This document shows, piece after piece, positions 33,301-45,800 of a stretch of DNA of 64,000 nucleotides; position 1 is the stretch's first letter; each line of letters begins with the position of its first letter. The position numbers and the translations under genes were made by a program. This DNA comes from Ciona intestinalis (lineage: Eukaryota; Chordata; Ascidiacea; Phlebobranchia; Cionidae), in the NCBI RefSeq assembly GCF_000224145.3, contig NW_004190425.2, forward strand, positions 38,070 to 102,069. The letters are read 5' to 3'. The notes below the pieces were generated by a model. That model did not search any database. It was not told the DNA's origin and was given only the letters and a program-made list of their open reading frames with translations.

Positions 33301-35102
33301 GGCAGAGATTTTTCGATATTGCAATGCAGAACAGAAGAGCAGCAGGTGAATGAGTTTTCGTGAGTGATGGGGTAATACAACTTTTATAAACATGCCCGAG
33401 CATTGTAGGGTGACATTATTTCTCTGTAATGTGCATTATAAGACAAGTTGTTGTTATTTCAAACTTTAACTATACAACTCATATTCTCTTTGCCTATAAG
33501 GCTTCATCAAAATGAGCACATTTTAATCACTACAGTTTATTTTAGAGAAATATATTAGCACCAAAACAAGTGTTGAAATATGACCAACATAAAAAGTTGT
33601 AAAAAGTAAAACTTTTTTTACGATGTTTATTTCTGTATCTCCTATCTTTCTATAGAATCTCTCCGCTTAAAAGTTCCAGTGTTGTAAGTAGCCCAGAACC
33701 AAGTTTCTCAAGGTTCGAAAACTCTATAAGAAACGAAAGCTTTCTTGTTGAAAACTACGCGGGACCGCTCAGAGAACCAACTCGTGCTGACGCAATTCGT
33801 TTCGGGACTGGGCAGAATGCTGTGCGGAGATCCAATGATCAATTTTCCGCCATGGACCGTAGGGAAACCCGATCTCAGTGGCGAGACCGGAACTATCGCG
33901 AAAGATACCCAGTGTATCGAGAGGCACCTGTTCATCGGGTTAACCCGCTGTATAGTTATAACCAAGAATGCGAAACTAGACTTAAAGAGCCGAAGGTTTC
34001 CGATCGTTTCCGAAATCATCCAAACGAGCATAAAACTCGACCGAAAGACCCATACCAACAAGCCCCGGATAGACAACAGCGGTTACAAAACGATCTTTCT
34101 CTTACAAGAATACTGTTACGCCACGCACAAAACTTTAAACTTTCACCAAGACAGCCACGGAATACACGCGTCAAAGCGCACCGAAAGCGATATGATTCAA
34201 ATCTCCCAGTGGTTCGACAGCGCATATCAGACCGAAGAAACGTCACTTTTTCAACTCATGCTGAAGACCGATACAGCGACTCTGCTTCTACCCCAGTGTC
34301 CAAAGTGAAGCGAAGTCAATCTAACAGAAACCCAACAGAGCCATCGTATTCAGACCACACATCCGATCGCCCGAACTTTCGAGACAAACAGCGTGTATGG
34401 AGATTGGATCGCGACGAATTTTCGCAGAGATCAGAACAAAACAGAGGACTTTACTCCGTACCTTACTATCTCCCCGAAGTAACTGACACGCCAACAGGTT
34501 CATAGAAAAGTATTATGGTTATTGCATATATTGAAGGGCTAAATTTATTGAAAGTATGGTACTGTGGCTTAAGATGGAATAGTTAACACCTAAACCCGAT
34601 GTTTCTTGATCGTGTTTTAAACAAAACAACGATTTTTAGAGTCGCGGTGCCACGGTTACATACTTCTGAAAATATTCTTTGTTTACTACCTAATAAGAAA
34701 AGATATTAAAAACATGACAAGTCTTATTCGTTATATATATTAGAGAACCTAAAGTTGAAGGATTGCGAACTTGAAAAAAATATATTCGAATATATATATA
34801 AAGGGAAATTAGTTTCAATGTACTGTAATATAGCACATTCTATATCAATGAATGACAATTATACTAAATTGTATAGAATCCTAAAGTGCAGCATCGTTTT
34901 TGAATGCACAATTCCCTGGCCACGAATATGTGACAATAATGTGGTAATATTTAAAATACCTTTTACCACAGGCGATGTACCCACTGATGAGAGCGGTACG
35001 TCACCACCAACGTATTATGACAAAACAAGACCGTTGCCACGTGACGACCGACGAAAATATCACTTCACAGAAGATCGCGGGATGAGGTTTCCAAGAAGTT
35101 AA
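30379..35102 (+). CDS. Divergent rhodopsin-like G-protein-coupled receptor with long tail
   Basis: Eight exons: 30379-30543, 30655-30738, 31118-31281, 32179-32359, 32603-32827, 33158-33345, 33656-34497 and 34972-35102, 1980 nt, 659 aa. Seven hydrophobic helices can be traced: TM1 IELYLGLALLANIFACYVI, TM2 around ICTTAMTIHLLFFPF, TM3 GLLLGLFIYLPLVTVTVATI ending in an ER pair (the E/DRY position), TM4 IMLTLFISTTFAVIL, TM5 around TLLICIMLVTTFLMF, TM6 ILFISIAVVTIVIYLPLT and TM7 VVLLIIPMAKPFLILIV. Cys before TM3 (TSC) and in loop 2 (KVCW) fit the usual disulfide. CWxP and NPxxY are degenerate. About 330 residues after TM7 form a basic, Arg/Asp/Ser/Tyr-rich, probably disordered tail. If the last donor is skipped, translation stops at 34505 after two extra codons. 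The ligand is unknown. The N-terminus is very short, and an upstream exon cannot be excluded because 'gtcacag' precedes TGG. Confidence 0.85.
31284..31777. mobile_element. hAT-like MITE at the exon 3 splice donor of the receptor gene
   Basis: A 494-bp element (CACAGAAATAAAAAAAGAGT to TTCTATTCTTTATTATTTCT GTG) is flanked by perfect 8-bp direct repeats, GTTTAGGT, at 31276-31283 and 31778-31785. It has the same ends and length as the copies at 601-1093 and 2137-2629. The left target copy holds the end of exon 3 and the first two bases of its intron, so the element supplies donor bases +3 onward. Confidence 0.9.
34556..34745. mobile_element. Short inverted-repeat element, decayed
   Basis: Begins 'ggtactgtggcttaagatgg' and carries the family interior ('cgtgttttaaacaaaacaac', 'tattctttgtttactaccta'). 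The right end is decayed. It lies in the last intron of the receptor gene. Confidence 0.55.
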
Positions 35103-35605
35103 GCGGGTCATACGTAGTTAGATACAAGTACACACAACGAGAAATACATGTTGGTGTGATACACAAAGTGCTAGTTTTAACAATGTAGGTGTCATTGTAC
35201 TTCAATGATCTATGACAACCTACAGCAAGGTTCAAGTTCAATCTACTTCTCTGTCATCTCCTATTCACCCGCCAAGTAGAACACTTGAATTCGATTACGG
35301 TTGCGATAGCTAGTACTGCACAACGTTATATAACTAAACATGCAATAGCAGCGCTGTGATCTGGTGTGTTACTAAAGTGTTACCTGTAAATAACAATGTG
35401 TTCTGTGCGTATTTTTTGTTCGATTTAACAAGTACCATTTCTCAATTTAAATCTGACAATACAAAAACGTGTTTGGTATTAGAGATATATAGCTTAAGTA
35501 GTCGACTATATATAACAGGGTGACTGGTGCAGAAGTGCACGTTTTCATTCTTTTGTTTTGTTCATTCTTTATAAACCAAATTATGTGAATTGTTTAACCG
35601 TACAG
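35103..35605. other. 3' flank of receptor gene
   Basis: No gene seen. It should contain the 3' untranslated region of the receptor. No clear AATAAA was found close to the stop. Confidence 0.45.
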
Positions 35606-35930
35606 CCGGTGCCGTGAAGTGGTTAGCGCGACTGTCTGTAACCTAGAGGGAATTAATTCAAGGCTCGTCGCTGCTACCATTGCGGGTGTATGAGACCTTG
35701 CGCAAGACACTTAACGACATTTACTCCGACCCAGTAGTCACTAATAGGTTTTTCAAATTAGCATTCATGCATAAAAAAGTTAAAAAAAAACGCCTAAAAT
35801 AATCAACCGCAATGTAACATACATGGTAACTGGAACCTGGCACGAGGAGTATGAATACCTATGTTATAACGACTGTCGTTTTCCAGCCACGCAAAGTAAA
35901 ACTTACATTCATTTATTCATTCATAGCCCG
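35606..35930 (+). mobile_element. tRNA-derived SINE, nearly full length
   Basis: The head 'gccggtgccgtgaagtggtt' has an A-box-like 'gtggttagcgcg' and a B-box-like 'aattcaaggctcg'. The body has 'gcaagacacttaacgaca', 'ccagtagtcactaatagg' and 'gtaacatacatggtaactgg'. The 3' end is 'cttacattcatttattcatt'. It is oriented away from the receptor gene, in its 3' flank. Confidence 0.8.
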
Positions 35931-36808
35931 CGGTTAAAAACGGTGTCATTTTCGTCCGTTTTGTTTGAAGAATCAGTGGAATTTTAATGGCAATTTCACT
36001 CAACTGTGTGTTTTGTTTCTATAATCCACTGTCACTATTTCACACAAGTAATTAAGATTGGCTCAGGTAATAATAGCAGGTGCTATTTTGAGGTTCGCAC
36101 TTAACAATTCGTTCTGTTATGCGATAAACGGCGTTTAATTAAAGCTACTTAGGAGAAAATCTTTAAGGCACTTCGATCGTACGATCAAGGTTAGAATTGA
36201 AAGTCAGGTCGAAGATTTTATTGATGATTTTTTAAGTTAGTTGTTTGTGAAATTAAGCTAAGCTTTTTTTGTCACAGATATATTTTTTCCATCACGAATA
36301 CAGTGCTGTTCGTTTTACTATGTTCGATTTGTTTCTCCTTTTTAGTACTGGTCCATATTCGTATTGTACCACATTACTAAAACAAGTTTAAACGGCTTGG
36401 CTCTTTTATTAATTGTATACACGCTATGCTGATACGTAAATATAAACTGCAAAGAAGGTCAACGTTTGATAAAAGTTGACCAAAATTCCCGATGTTTTGG
36501 TCGCTTGGCGAAATTTTATCATGCTGGTATGATCGGTGAATACGACACAGTATTTGGGGAAACAGGCGCGTGGTGAGTTACTTAGCGCAGCTTGCGATGC
36601 AATAACCTAAGAAGCGGTAAATAAAATAAAAAGTAACAGGTTATGCTGAGCACTGTCCGAGGGACTTTTGCCGTCTTATTGGCAATATATGCAAAAAATA
36701 CAAGCGAAGCAAATAAGAGATACCAGCCTCGTGTTAGCTTGGCGTTAATAGGCACGATGCTTTTACTAGTTGTGGCACTGCCACGTATCACATGACATCA
36801 TGATGACG
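35931..36808. other. Intergenic, no gene seen
   Basis: The stretch between the SINE and the stop codon of the EMI-FAS1 gene. It contains no recognisable gene and should include the 3' untranslated region of the minus-strand gene. Confidence 0.5.
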
Positions 36809-39800
36809 TTAATGAAGTAGTTTAAACTTGCGAGGAAGCAGAAGGTTATTGATGGCATGGATGACTCCGTTGCTAGCTTCAATGTCGGACTCCGTCACTT
36901 TTGCTCGAAGTCTTTTTCGCTTTCTACCAAGAAAAATACCTCTTTTCTTTGGACAAGTGAATACGGATCCACCGAGGTGGGTACGATGGCGGTAGGATCT
37001 CTGCTGGAGTTTATCAGAACAACTAAACCCTGAAATTTGAACACATTTTTTTAAAAATAAATGACACATATACTTTTTCGTTAAGATTTAATTTCGTGAA
37101 TATTGTAACCGGCGAAGCGGAACAGTCTTTTTTTATAGATCGTGTCTCTAACGCACAGTTGATGGGTTCAAGGCTTGGCGGTGCTACTATTGTGAGCGTA
37201 CATGTTTCTTTGGGCAAGACGGTAAAACACAAATGTTTTAACCCAGTGGTCCCAGGGAATATTTTAAACATGCAGAGATATGGTAAGAAAATAAACAAAA
37301 GGTGCTCACCCGATATTAGATGGAATCGAATGACTCGAGTCAGAAGTTGACGTTTCCTGAATAAACGGTTGCGAACATGTCTAGGGATTCGTTCAAAGGC
37401 TGCGTTGCTTGGAGCAAAAAATGTGAAGTCACCGTCACCATCTAAAATCTATGAGAACATTAAGATTAAAATATGCGCCTCGAACATGTTATTCTACAGA
37501 CGACTTTAAAACACAATTACCCGCTGCATTTTTGTGATTCTAATTGCAGATATAATGATTGAGAAGTTTGTGTTCGTCGAGTACATCAGCGTTGTTGGAA
37601 TAGAACCAATTGGTGGGTGTAGAACCTTAGAATGGAAAATGTATTAATGCTACATGCCTGACGGCTTATTTTTTTTGCATATATTAAAACGGAGTAAGAT
37701 GGAATACAGTTAGCACCTAAACTTAATATTTCCTGATTTTGTTTTTAGCAATTGACAACGCTCTTTTAGAGTCGGGATGGGGAGTTATGGTTATGTTGTG
37801 CTGTGGGTATTCTTTGTTTACTATCATGTTCTATCGTATACGACCTAATTATTGGTTTTGCAAATAGGATTGAACTTTAAATTTTGGTTCATGTAGTCAT
37901 GGAAAACTTAAGTAGCTTTTTAAATTAGGCTTTAAAGTTTGAGGCAGAAAATAGTTTGCTCTTATAAACGAACTTAAAAAGAGTGCGCTAGTACAGTGTA
38001 TAAGGAGAAACACCCACAAAGATTGAAATAACTAGGAAGGTTAATTAGAGACAATTATCAATGAACCTTTACAGTGTGGTAGACTGTATATAACTAGATG
38101 ATGTTGATTTGCGTTGCGCCATGCTATGTTAGAATGTCGATTATATTTGCTACAATATGCTTGACTTACCTTGTCTACTACAAGCATAACGCCGTTACAC
38201 GGTTGGGAAGATTGACGGATTAATCTTGAACACTGGAGACCAGTGGCGCTTGTGCGCACGGCACGACGTTGACCATTCTGTCGTATTCTACGAACCCTCA
38301 CATACCGAGTGATTCGTATTGTCATTGGTGGGTTCAAAGTTTCCAATGCATCATGTGATTGGAGGTCGTCCGACGTCACAATGCGAGGTATCACGTGGAA
38401 CATGAGAACGTTACGTAGGTGGTCAGCGTCAAGCAGAAGTTTTGTCTTTTCCAACGAACTCAGCTTCTAAATAAACGAAAACATCTTATATTGGTAAAAG
38501 GTGCAAATATACCTTCAACACGGTGATAGCACTAGTATGCTCTTTATATAGTAGGGTGGGAAAAGATGGGACACTTTGTCAGACTAGACTTTTTTTGTCT
38601 TATAAAAACTAGTTTTAGTTTTGTAAAAAAACACTAAGATAAAAATGAAGAAAATAGACAGGGGTCAATATGACTTTAATTTGAGATAAAAACAACAACA
38701 AAAATACCGGTTTAACGTTATATATATAAAGTTTACATGGCAAAGAAACTAGCACAGCCTGTTAAACTCGGTAGGTTAACTACAAGTTGTAGAATACTGG
38801 TAATGTAAATATATTTCAATTTAGAGTCCCATCTTCCCCCACATTGTAGTTTTGTATGTTTTCATTGCCAAACTTTGAAAGATTTGCTTTTAATTTAGTA
38901 TTTTATACCTCAGGGGGTTTTTAACTATAAGATACTGATATAATAAAAATATAATATTTTGAAAATATATTCGAAATGTGGTCATTTGCACTTGGTGATA
39001 ATTTATAAGAAGGGGCTTGTACCAAAAACAGAGTAGTAATACCCAATTTGTAGCAAAAATAAAAACTTTATCAAGAGTTATTATCAATTTTCTGTTATTA
39101 CAAGTTTATATACATTTGTAGGATACAATATTTATCCATTAATGTTCGAACATTACACATTGTCGTTCTGCAATAATATAATGTATAGGTAACATGTTAA
39201 AAACTATAGCAGTAGGGCAAGAAAGATGAGAATGTTTAGACCTAATTTTCAAAGCGTACAGTATTATTTCGTGTTATTTACGTATATTCATATTTATAAA
39301 TACGCTTAATAATCAAAATTAACAATGATTTTAAACTATCCCATCTTATCCTGTGTGTTTTCAAATTTGTAAAATTTCACCTGTTGTGCGGATCGCTAAA
39401 TAACTCCTCGTGTGTATTATTATATTTTATTTAATTGTTGTCAATTAATAAAGGAATGATAGTACTAATTCGTGGTATTACCCCAAAATCGTCATCTATT
39501 TTGATTTTGGAAATATTTGGCAATATGTGCTTAAGTGTCCCATCTTCCCCCATTGTACTATACAGTAGGTTGATGTAAGTAGACACATGCTTCTATAAGA
39601 CATACTTCTAACCTCTTTTGTTATTCCATTTGTTAGTAAATAAAGAATGTTTACAGAATTATATAACCATTGTTTATTCTTTTATTAATATTGCCTAAAC
39701 CATTTTGTTTGGAATTGTTGCATTAATATTTTAATCCATATCAGTCTACAAACAGTCGCGTATTGGAAGACTACTGCCACATTTAAAAATGGGACATATT

Positions 39801-42800
39801 TGGTAGTGGTCCAAAGATTTAGTGTTTGAGGTCGGAGGTTAAAAACACTTTATTAAAAATGTGGGAAACGGTGGTTCCCAAAAGAAAACATAGTGGGCCT
39901 ATTATCGTTTCCCACTTTGACAGCTGTGTTTCCGTGTTGTTATCTTGGCTACAGTGCTTAATAAATCGTAATCACTTAGTTGCCATAACAGCGTCTAGCT
40001 GTATCGTATATTCACCGTAGTTTATAACAAGTAAGTGGTATTGGTGTAAGTTACAATACAAAGGTCGCGGGAAAGGAGTTCGTCGTGTGGTTTGTAAACA
40101 TGTGCCGCGTTGTATATTTAACTGAAACCATGTGCCAATCCACAGACCACGAAGCTATCATGGCAAAGTGACCGTTTCAAAACAAACAGCTGTCTGGAAT
40201 CTTATACCGATATGAGTGTAACATAACCCTTCGTCTGCATTAGAGGCGAAGTAATAGGATTAGCTTAACAGGAGCTACCAATGTGACTTATGAGCAAATT
40301 ATGATAGAATGAGAATTTTGAAGCCGGTATACGTAAGATGATATAGGCTATACCGATGCAGCTTATGCAGACACCAACACCGGATTAAAAGTTCATTTGG
40401 AGAAACTAAAGATACCAACATCGTTTATATCCGGTCTGGTTGGCACTAACGAGGTAAGAGACATCAAACACGCAAAAGTAGAAAGATTATGGCCAAATCG
40501 ACATTTAGCGTATCCCGTATTTTATGAATGCAAGGACATGCAACAAAGCACTTGTCGACGTATTAATAAACGTCATATTTTATTACGATAGAAAAGAAAC
40601 AAAAGAGATAGGTACTCTACATTCTTTCATTACATTTCAATTCGAGAAACTAACCTTAAAAGCTTTATTTACTGGAGCTATCAAAGTGAAGTTGCTGCCT
40701 GTGGCGAGAGAAGTTCTAATTCCTGCAGTATTGAACATGCTGATAACTGTGGATAGTTGTCTATCACTTTCCAGCACATCAAGTACTGACGAAACTAAGA
40801 AAAGTTAAAACGAAACTTAAATTATTAAAAGTTTAACTTTTCTAGTATAAATTATATTTGGGCTAGTCCGGGAATTGAACCCGGGACCTCTCGCACCCGA
40901 AGCGAGAATCATACCGCTAGACCAACGAGCCACGCTCCAAATCGCTGTGAACAACCACTATATAGAACAAAACGATTCTGTAACTGTCGCGGCATGGTTA
41001 CTTATACTGTATTAGTATTTTGAGGGTTGAAATTATGCTTTGTTTGTAATATTTTTGTTTGGCTCGATTCTAATTACTGGGACCGATAATAATTTGTCTA
41101 TATTGAATAACGTTTTAGATATATGTAGAATAATATATTGTCACTGTTTCGTAGTAAATTTGGTATTTTAATTTGTACCCTATAATGCAACCCAAAACTC
41201 ATGTTCACAAACGCTAAAGCAAATAAAGATTAGTGTATAAATTATTCCATACCTTTCTGTTTTTTAAGAATCAAAATGCGATTTTAATATTATGATTAAA
41301 ACAAATGGGATCACCTGCAACTGGTTTCAACACAGAGTCAATGACGTGTACCACTCCATTTAAGGCCATGACGTCATGAGAGGTGACCTCAGCGGTGTCG
41401 ACGTAAACTGCGCCATCGTAAAAAACGGTGAGATTTTTACCATAGAGTGTTGTGTAGTTCTTCTCATAAACTGAAACAATATACATAACCTATAATCTGT
41501 GTGTTTTACGAATCGTAATCTAAACGTAGAGCTCGAACCATTTTCAAAAGAATGTCGCATTTAGTTTGGATCGGTTTGTCAGGATATATTAGGTTCGACC
41601 TTCTGCGCATGTGTAGTGGCGTCGCGGCGCATGCGCAAAAGCTTCCGCCATAAATTTAACGGCCGGCCTAAATACACCACGACACTGAAACACCGTATAC
41701 CTAAATAATTAATTAAACTTACAAAGACATACTTTATATTTACGCTGCCATTGCATTGAATTGTTTTGTTAAGGCAGCAGCAGGTACTTAACACCAGGTA
41801 CCTCCGGGTACCGAGGCAGGTTTGCAACGCACCATACGTAATGGCCAATTTTATTTTTTACATTTTATCTGCGTCGTGGTGTTTGCGTGGATGCATAAAT
41901 AAATAAAAGATGTATTTTTGAGTTATTTAGTTCGAAAAGTTCAGTAGTGCTACAAATTCATCTGATTGAGTAGAATTATATTATTTAACCATGGAAACTG
42001 ATATGCAAAAAAAAAATTAAGCAAATATATTTAAAACTTTAGACTCACCATCAACTGCGGGAGTACAAAACACGTGACTTAAAATGTGGTTACGCGCCAA
42101 TGCGTTCAAGCATTTGCCAGGTTGATTGTTTATTGAAGCGTCTATAAAAGCTTGATTGGTCGGAGCAAATAGAGTGAGGTTATTACTCGGATCCCGAAGT
42201 AGATCATCCAAACCTGCATTCCTCATCACTGTAACATATATAGTGCAGAGGGTAAGAGGGGAATGTTTTTATTGATTTTTCTCAACGCTTTGGTAGTAAA
42301 CAAAAAATAATACAGAATTTTTGGCCCCAAGAATCCAATAGAGCCTTTTTAATTGTTTAATGCATGATCAATAAATGTGGTATTTGTTTGCGAAAGGTAT
42401 CTGATCTTATTCCATAGCGTTATAGCTATATAAATGTGGAAGCCGTGAGATTATAGGGTTTTGTCGGTACCGCTTTCCTGTTAGTGCTATACTAGATATT
42501 GTGTATTGACTTCCGAGGTTGCGTGCTCTTGGACTAAACCCCTCTATATGTAGACTTTTCGGAGTCTTTAATACTGACTGCTATTTATCAAAACATTTTT
42601 TGTCTTTTCCAACACGACTATAACTCGTACAGTATACATCGGTAGTATATACGTCACACAATGAGAAATATAGCACTCAGTGGTTCTATAGATTGGTTAG
42701 TATATTGTATATGTACTATTAGTAATCAGGTTTTCGGGTTATTTTTAGTTAAAACACAAACATAAACACTCGTTATAGCGGGCCAACAGTGACGCTGAAA

Positions 42801-45800
42801 TTATAAACGTAATCACTGTTGTGTCCATTGCCAAGTCAATACATGTATTGAGTAGATCATGTTTATCTCATCATAGGAAATTCAACAGTAAGCACGCGAT
42901 CTTATTTGGTAACTTTTCTGAAACATTTTTTAACAACACTGCGTGTTAAAGACTCGCATTTTGTTTGATGCCGTTTTGCAATCCTTTATAATTGTTATTG
43001 GGAATATGTTACTTTTGTGGCTCAAGTGTCTTCTGGCTTAACGCTCAAATTGAGAACGATTGTAGTGGTCTAATCAAAACGAACAAATCCAACATAATTA
43101 TTTTAAAAAATGCATTATACCAAATTTAACTTTGAAGAGCTTTCAAAAGGTCGAGTTAATTGACTGAACAAACTCAAACCACGAGGATTAAGTACAAAGT
43201 TGTCGAGTGTATTCTCAGACCGAGTTTCCGACTTTGCTACAAAAGTTATTTATGTTGTCTCGTTGACGACTTTTTTCGGCAAAAAATCCTTCCTCCCTGT
43301 CTGTGCGCTTAACGTTACAAAACCACTTGTAGAGTATACCTTGCTTTTACAATAACTTTCTCCCACGTATATCACCTTGGTATGCAAGATGAAAGTCTCC
43401 AAAATATGGTTAAAATTCCTTTCAAGTTGATGTATCTCGTTACCTGGTGGTCTTGACTTATTATTGGATAATTTGTTTCAAATTTGCAACAGCCATCCAT
43501 TTTCGCGTATTAATAAATATAGATAAATGGGTGTTGCTATTATGATTGAAACGTAAGGTTGAAGAGTCAATCCACAGTACGTTTGATATTTTGCCGGCAA
43601 CACACAACTTCACATCAAAGTAATTTACAACTCGTTAATTAATGGAAAACTTCTTTACCTGAGATTAGAGTGGAAAACTTTTCCGGTTGCAAGGCGATGA
43701 CATCATAAATCGTTCCAGGAACTTCGTTGATGACGTCATTGATAAAATGAACAACCGAGTTATCGTTTGTGACGTCACGAGCGGTTATTTTCCTGCAGTT
43801 TACTGTCATCGTCTCCTCGAAATCGGAAGGAAAGAAATTTATTCTAATTTGGTTGCCGGATACTGCCTGTGAAAAAGTTTTTAAAATAGATCAAGGAGTT
43901 GCGAAGACGGAAGTACAGTAAGAATTTCAACGTTAATTGTAAAAAAATCTCTAACTTTTTAAATTCGGCAACGAAGAATGGTAGTATAAAAAAAAACGGG
44001 GTGTAAATTTCCACGTTTGGTCTGATCGCGTGGCCTGCCGGATGGAGGACGAAACGTCGGAAATGCACTACTTTTTTATACCAGACGAGCCGTTGAAAGA
44101 ATCTTTACACTATACCAGTTAGCAGGAAAGTAATTGTCAATTACTTGATAGTTATAATTTTAAATTTGACAATTAATTCTGAAATTTGTGAGTATAAATT
44201 ATAACTTTATTTCTATCGATATTAAACAATACATGCAAGACCTAACAATTAAAACACGTGGAAATGATCATGGCAAAAACAAGAACAACTTATAAGGTAA
44301 AATGAGTCACACAAAAGTATAAATATAATAATGCAGAATTATAAACCCAAAGCCTCAAGACTCCGTAGTTAATTGATCAAGAAGACCGTCAATTGATAAA
44401 AATACAATCAGCAGAATATATGGGTCCTAGGTGCTTTTGGTATCTCATCTTACCTCACGGTACTATACGAAAAGTTTACAATATATTTTACCAACAACTG
44501 CACGATATATAAACAATTAAGCAATATTGTAAATCATTACTTGAAATGTTTGGTCGTTTTTGATTTGTGTGGATAATAACTTTTGATCTGGGATCACGTG
44601 GTTTTCAAGAAATTGTTCTACTTGATAACTGTCGTCACTTCCGTTTTGGAAAGAAAGCGCTAAAAATATTTAGAGATAAAAATAGTATATGATCAATGCT
44701 TTGACCCATTTAAATACACATGTCTAGAGATTAAAAAATCACCTACAAAGTAATATATATATACGTGCTAACTCGTAAGCTGGCACGGGATGTAGGAAAC
44801 AGAACACCCGTTTTATACAGACTCAGTCGTTTTCCGGCAACGCGGGAATAAAGCAAGTTACTTTCATTATACGCAATATTCGAAACTACGAAACAAAAAT
44901 AAATTATGTTTCAGTGTTTAACTGAGGTAGCTTGTCTAAATCAAATTAAAATGTTTATATTAAAGATTGTTAAATGACTTACTTCTAGATACGACTTCAT
45001 CGTTTGGCATGAATATTGTTAAAAATTGTGGCTGTATTTCTACTTGGCGTCTTACAGCTAATGCATCTGCATGTGTAAGTCTGTTCACCCAATTCGTGTC
45101 CGAGGATACGATATTGCTTGGACGGTATATGCTACCTGTAATGCACTCGGGTTACTTTGCAACTTCTTTTTCAGTATAGTAGGATGGGGTAAGGACATAC
45201 GATAAAAAGCTGGTAAACAAAGAATACTTATTGAACTACGTAACCGTAGCCTTACGACTTTGTGAATTGACAAAAATTCAACAAGGAAATATGGAATACA
45301 TGCTTGCGGCATTCCATCTTACCCCACGGTAGATATGTTTGTACATATATGAATTATATTTTGTAATAACAACTTACCACGTACACATGCCTTTCGCTTT
45401 AAGTTGAGAGTGTATCCCTCACAACACTCGTATATTATGATTTTCCGTGGCGCCCTGATACCAGAACCAAACCTGAGAAACAAGATACAGAGTACATTTC
45501 TTAATAAAACGAATATAAGCGTTCAAGATTACGCAAAACTTTTAAATAAGAAGTATATAGGACTTTATTATGGGGTAAAACGGGATATCGATAGCACTTA
45601 TATTCTACATTTCCTGGTTGTTCTTTTACAATTAGCAACACTTAAAAATTTGGTAAACCTTTCGATTATATTTTAGAGTCGGTACCTTTTCATGACATTT
45701 GAGCATTTCTTACCAAAACACAAATTCTGATTTTTTTGTTAGTATGCTTCTTTATTTTATACACGCAGTTATATAAACTTGGTAATTTACGTACTTCTCG

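Noticed and set aside
33745..34308. Plus-strand 187-residue frame overlapping the receptor tail
   Set aside because: It is a shadow frame. The overlapping frame continues in phase from the upstream receptor exons and into the last exon.
37521..37625. Alternative reading of this exon containing 'TPTNWFY', which resembles the start of a FAS1 domain
   Set aside because: That frame meets a stop before the donor. The other frame (VLHPPIGSIP) joins both neighbours in phase and fits the linker between FAS1 domains.
40397..40808. Plus-strand frames in the EMI-FAS1 intron
   Set aside because: The second overlaps, in antisense, the exon 40655-40794, which fits the FAS1 domain and phase. The first has no motif or splice support.
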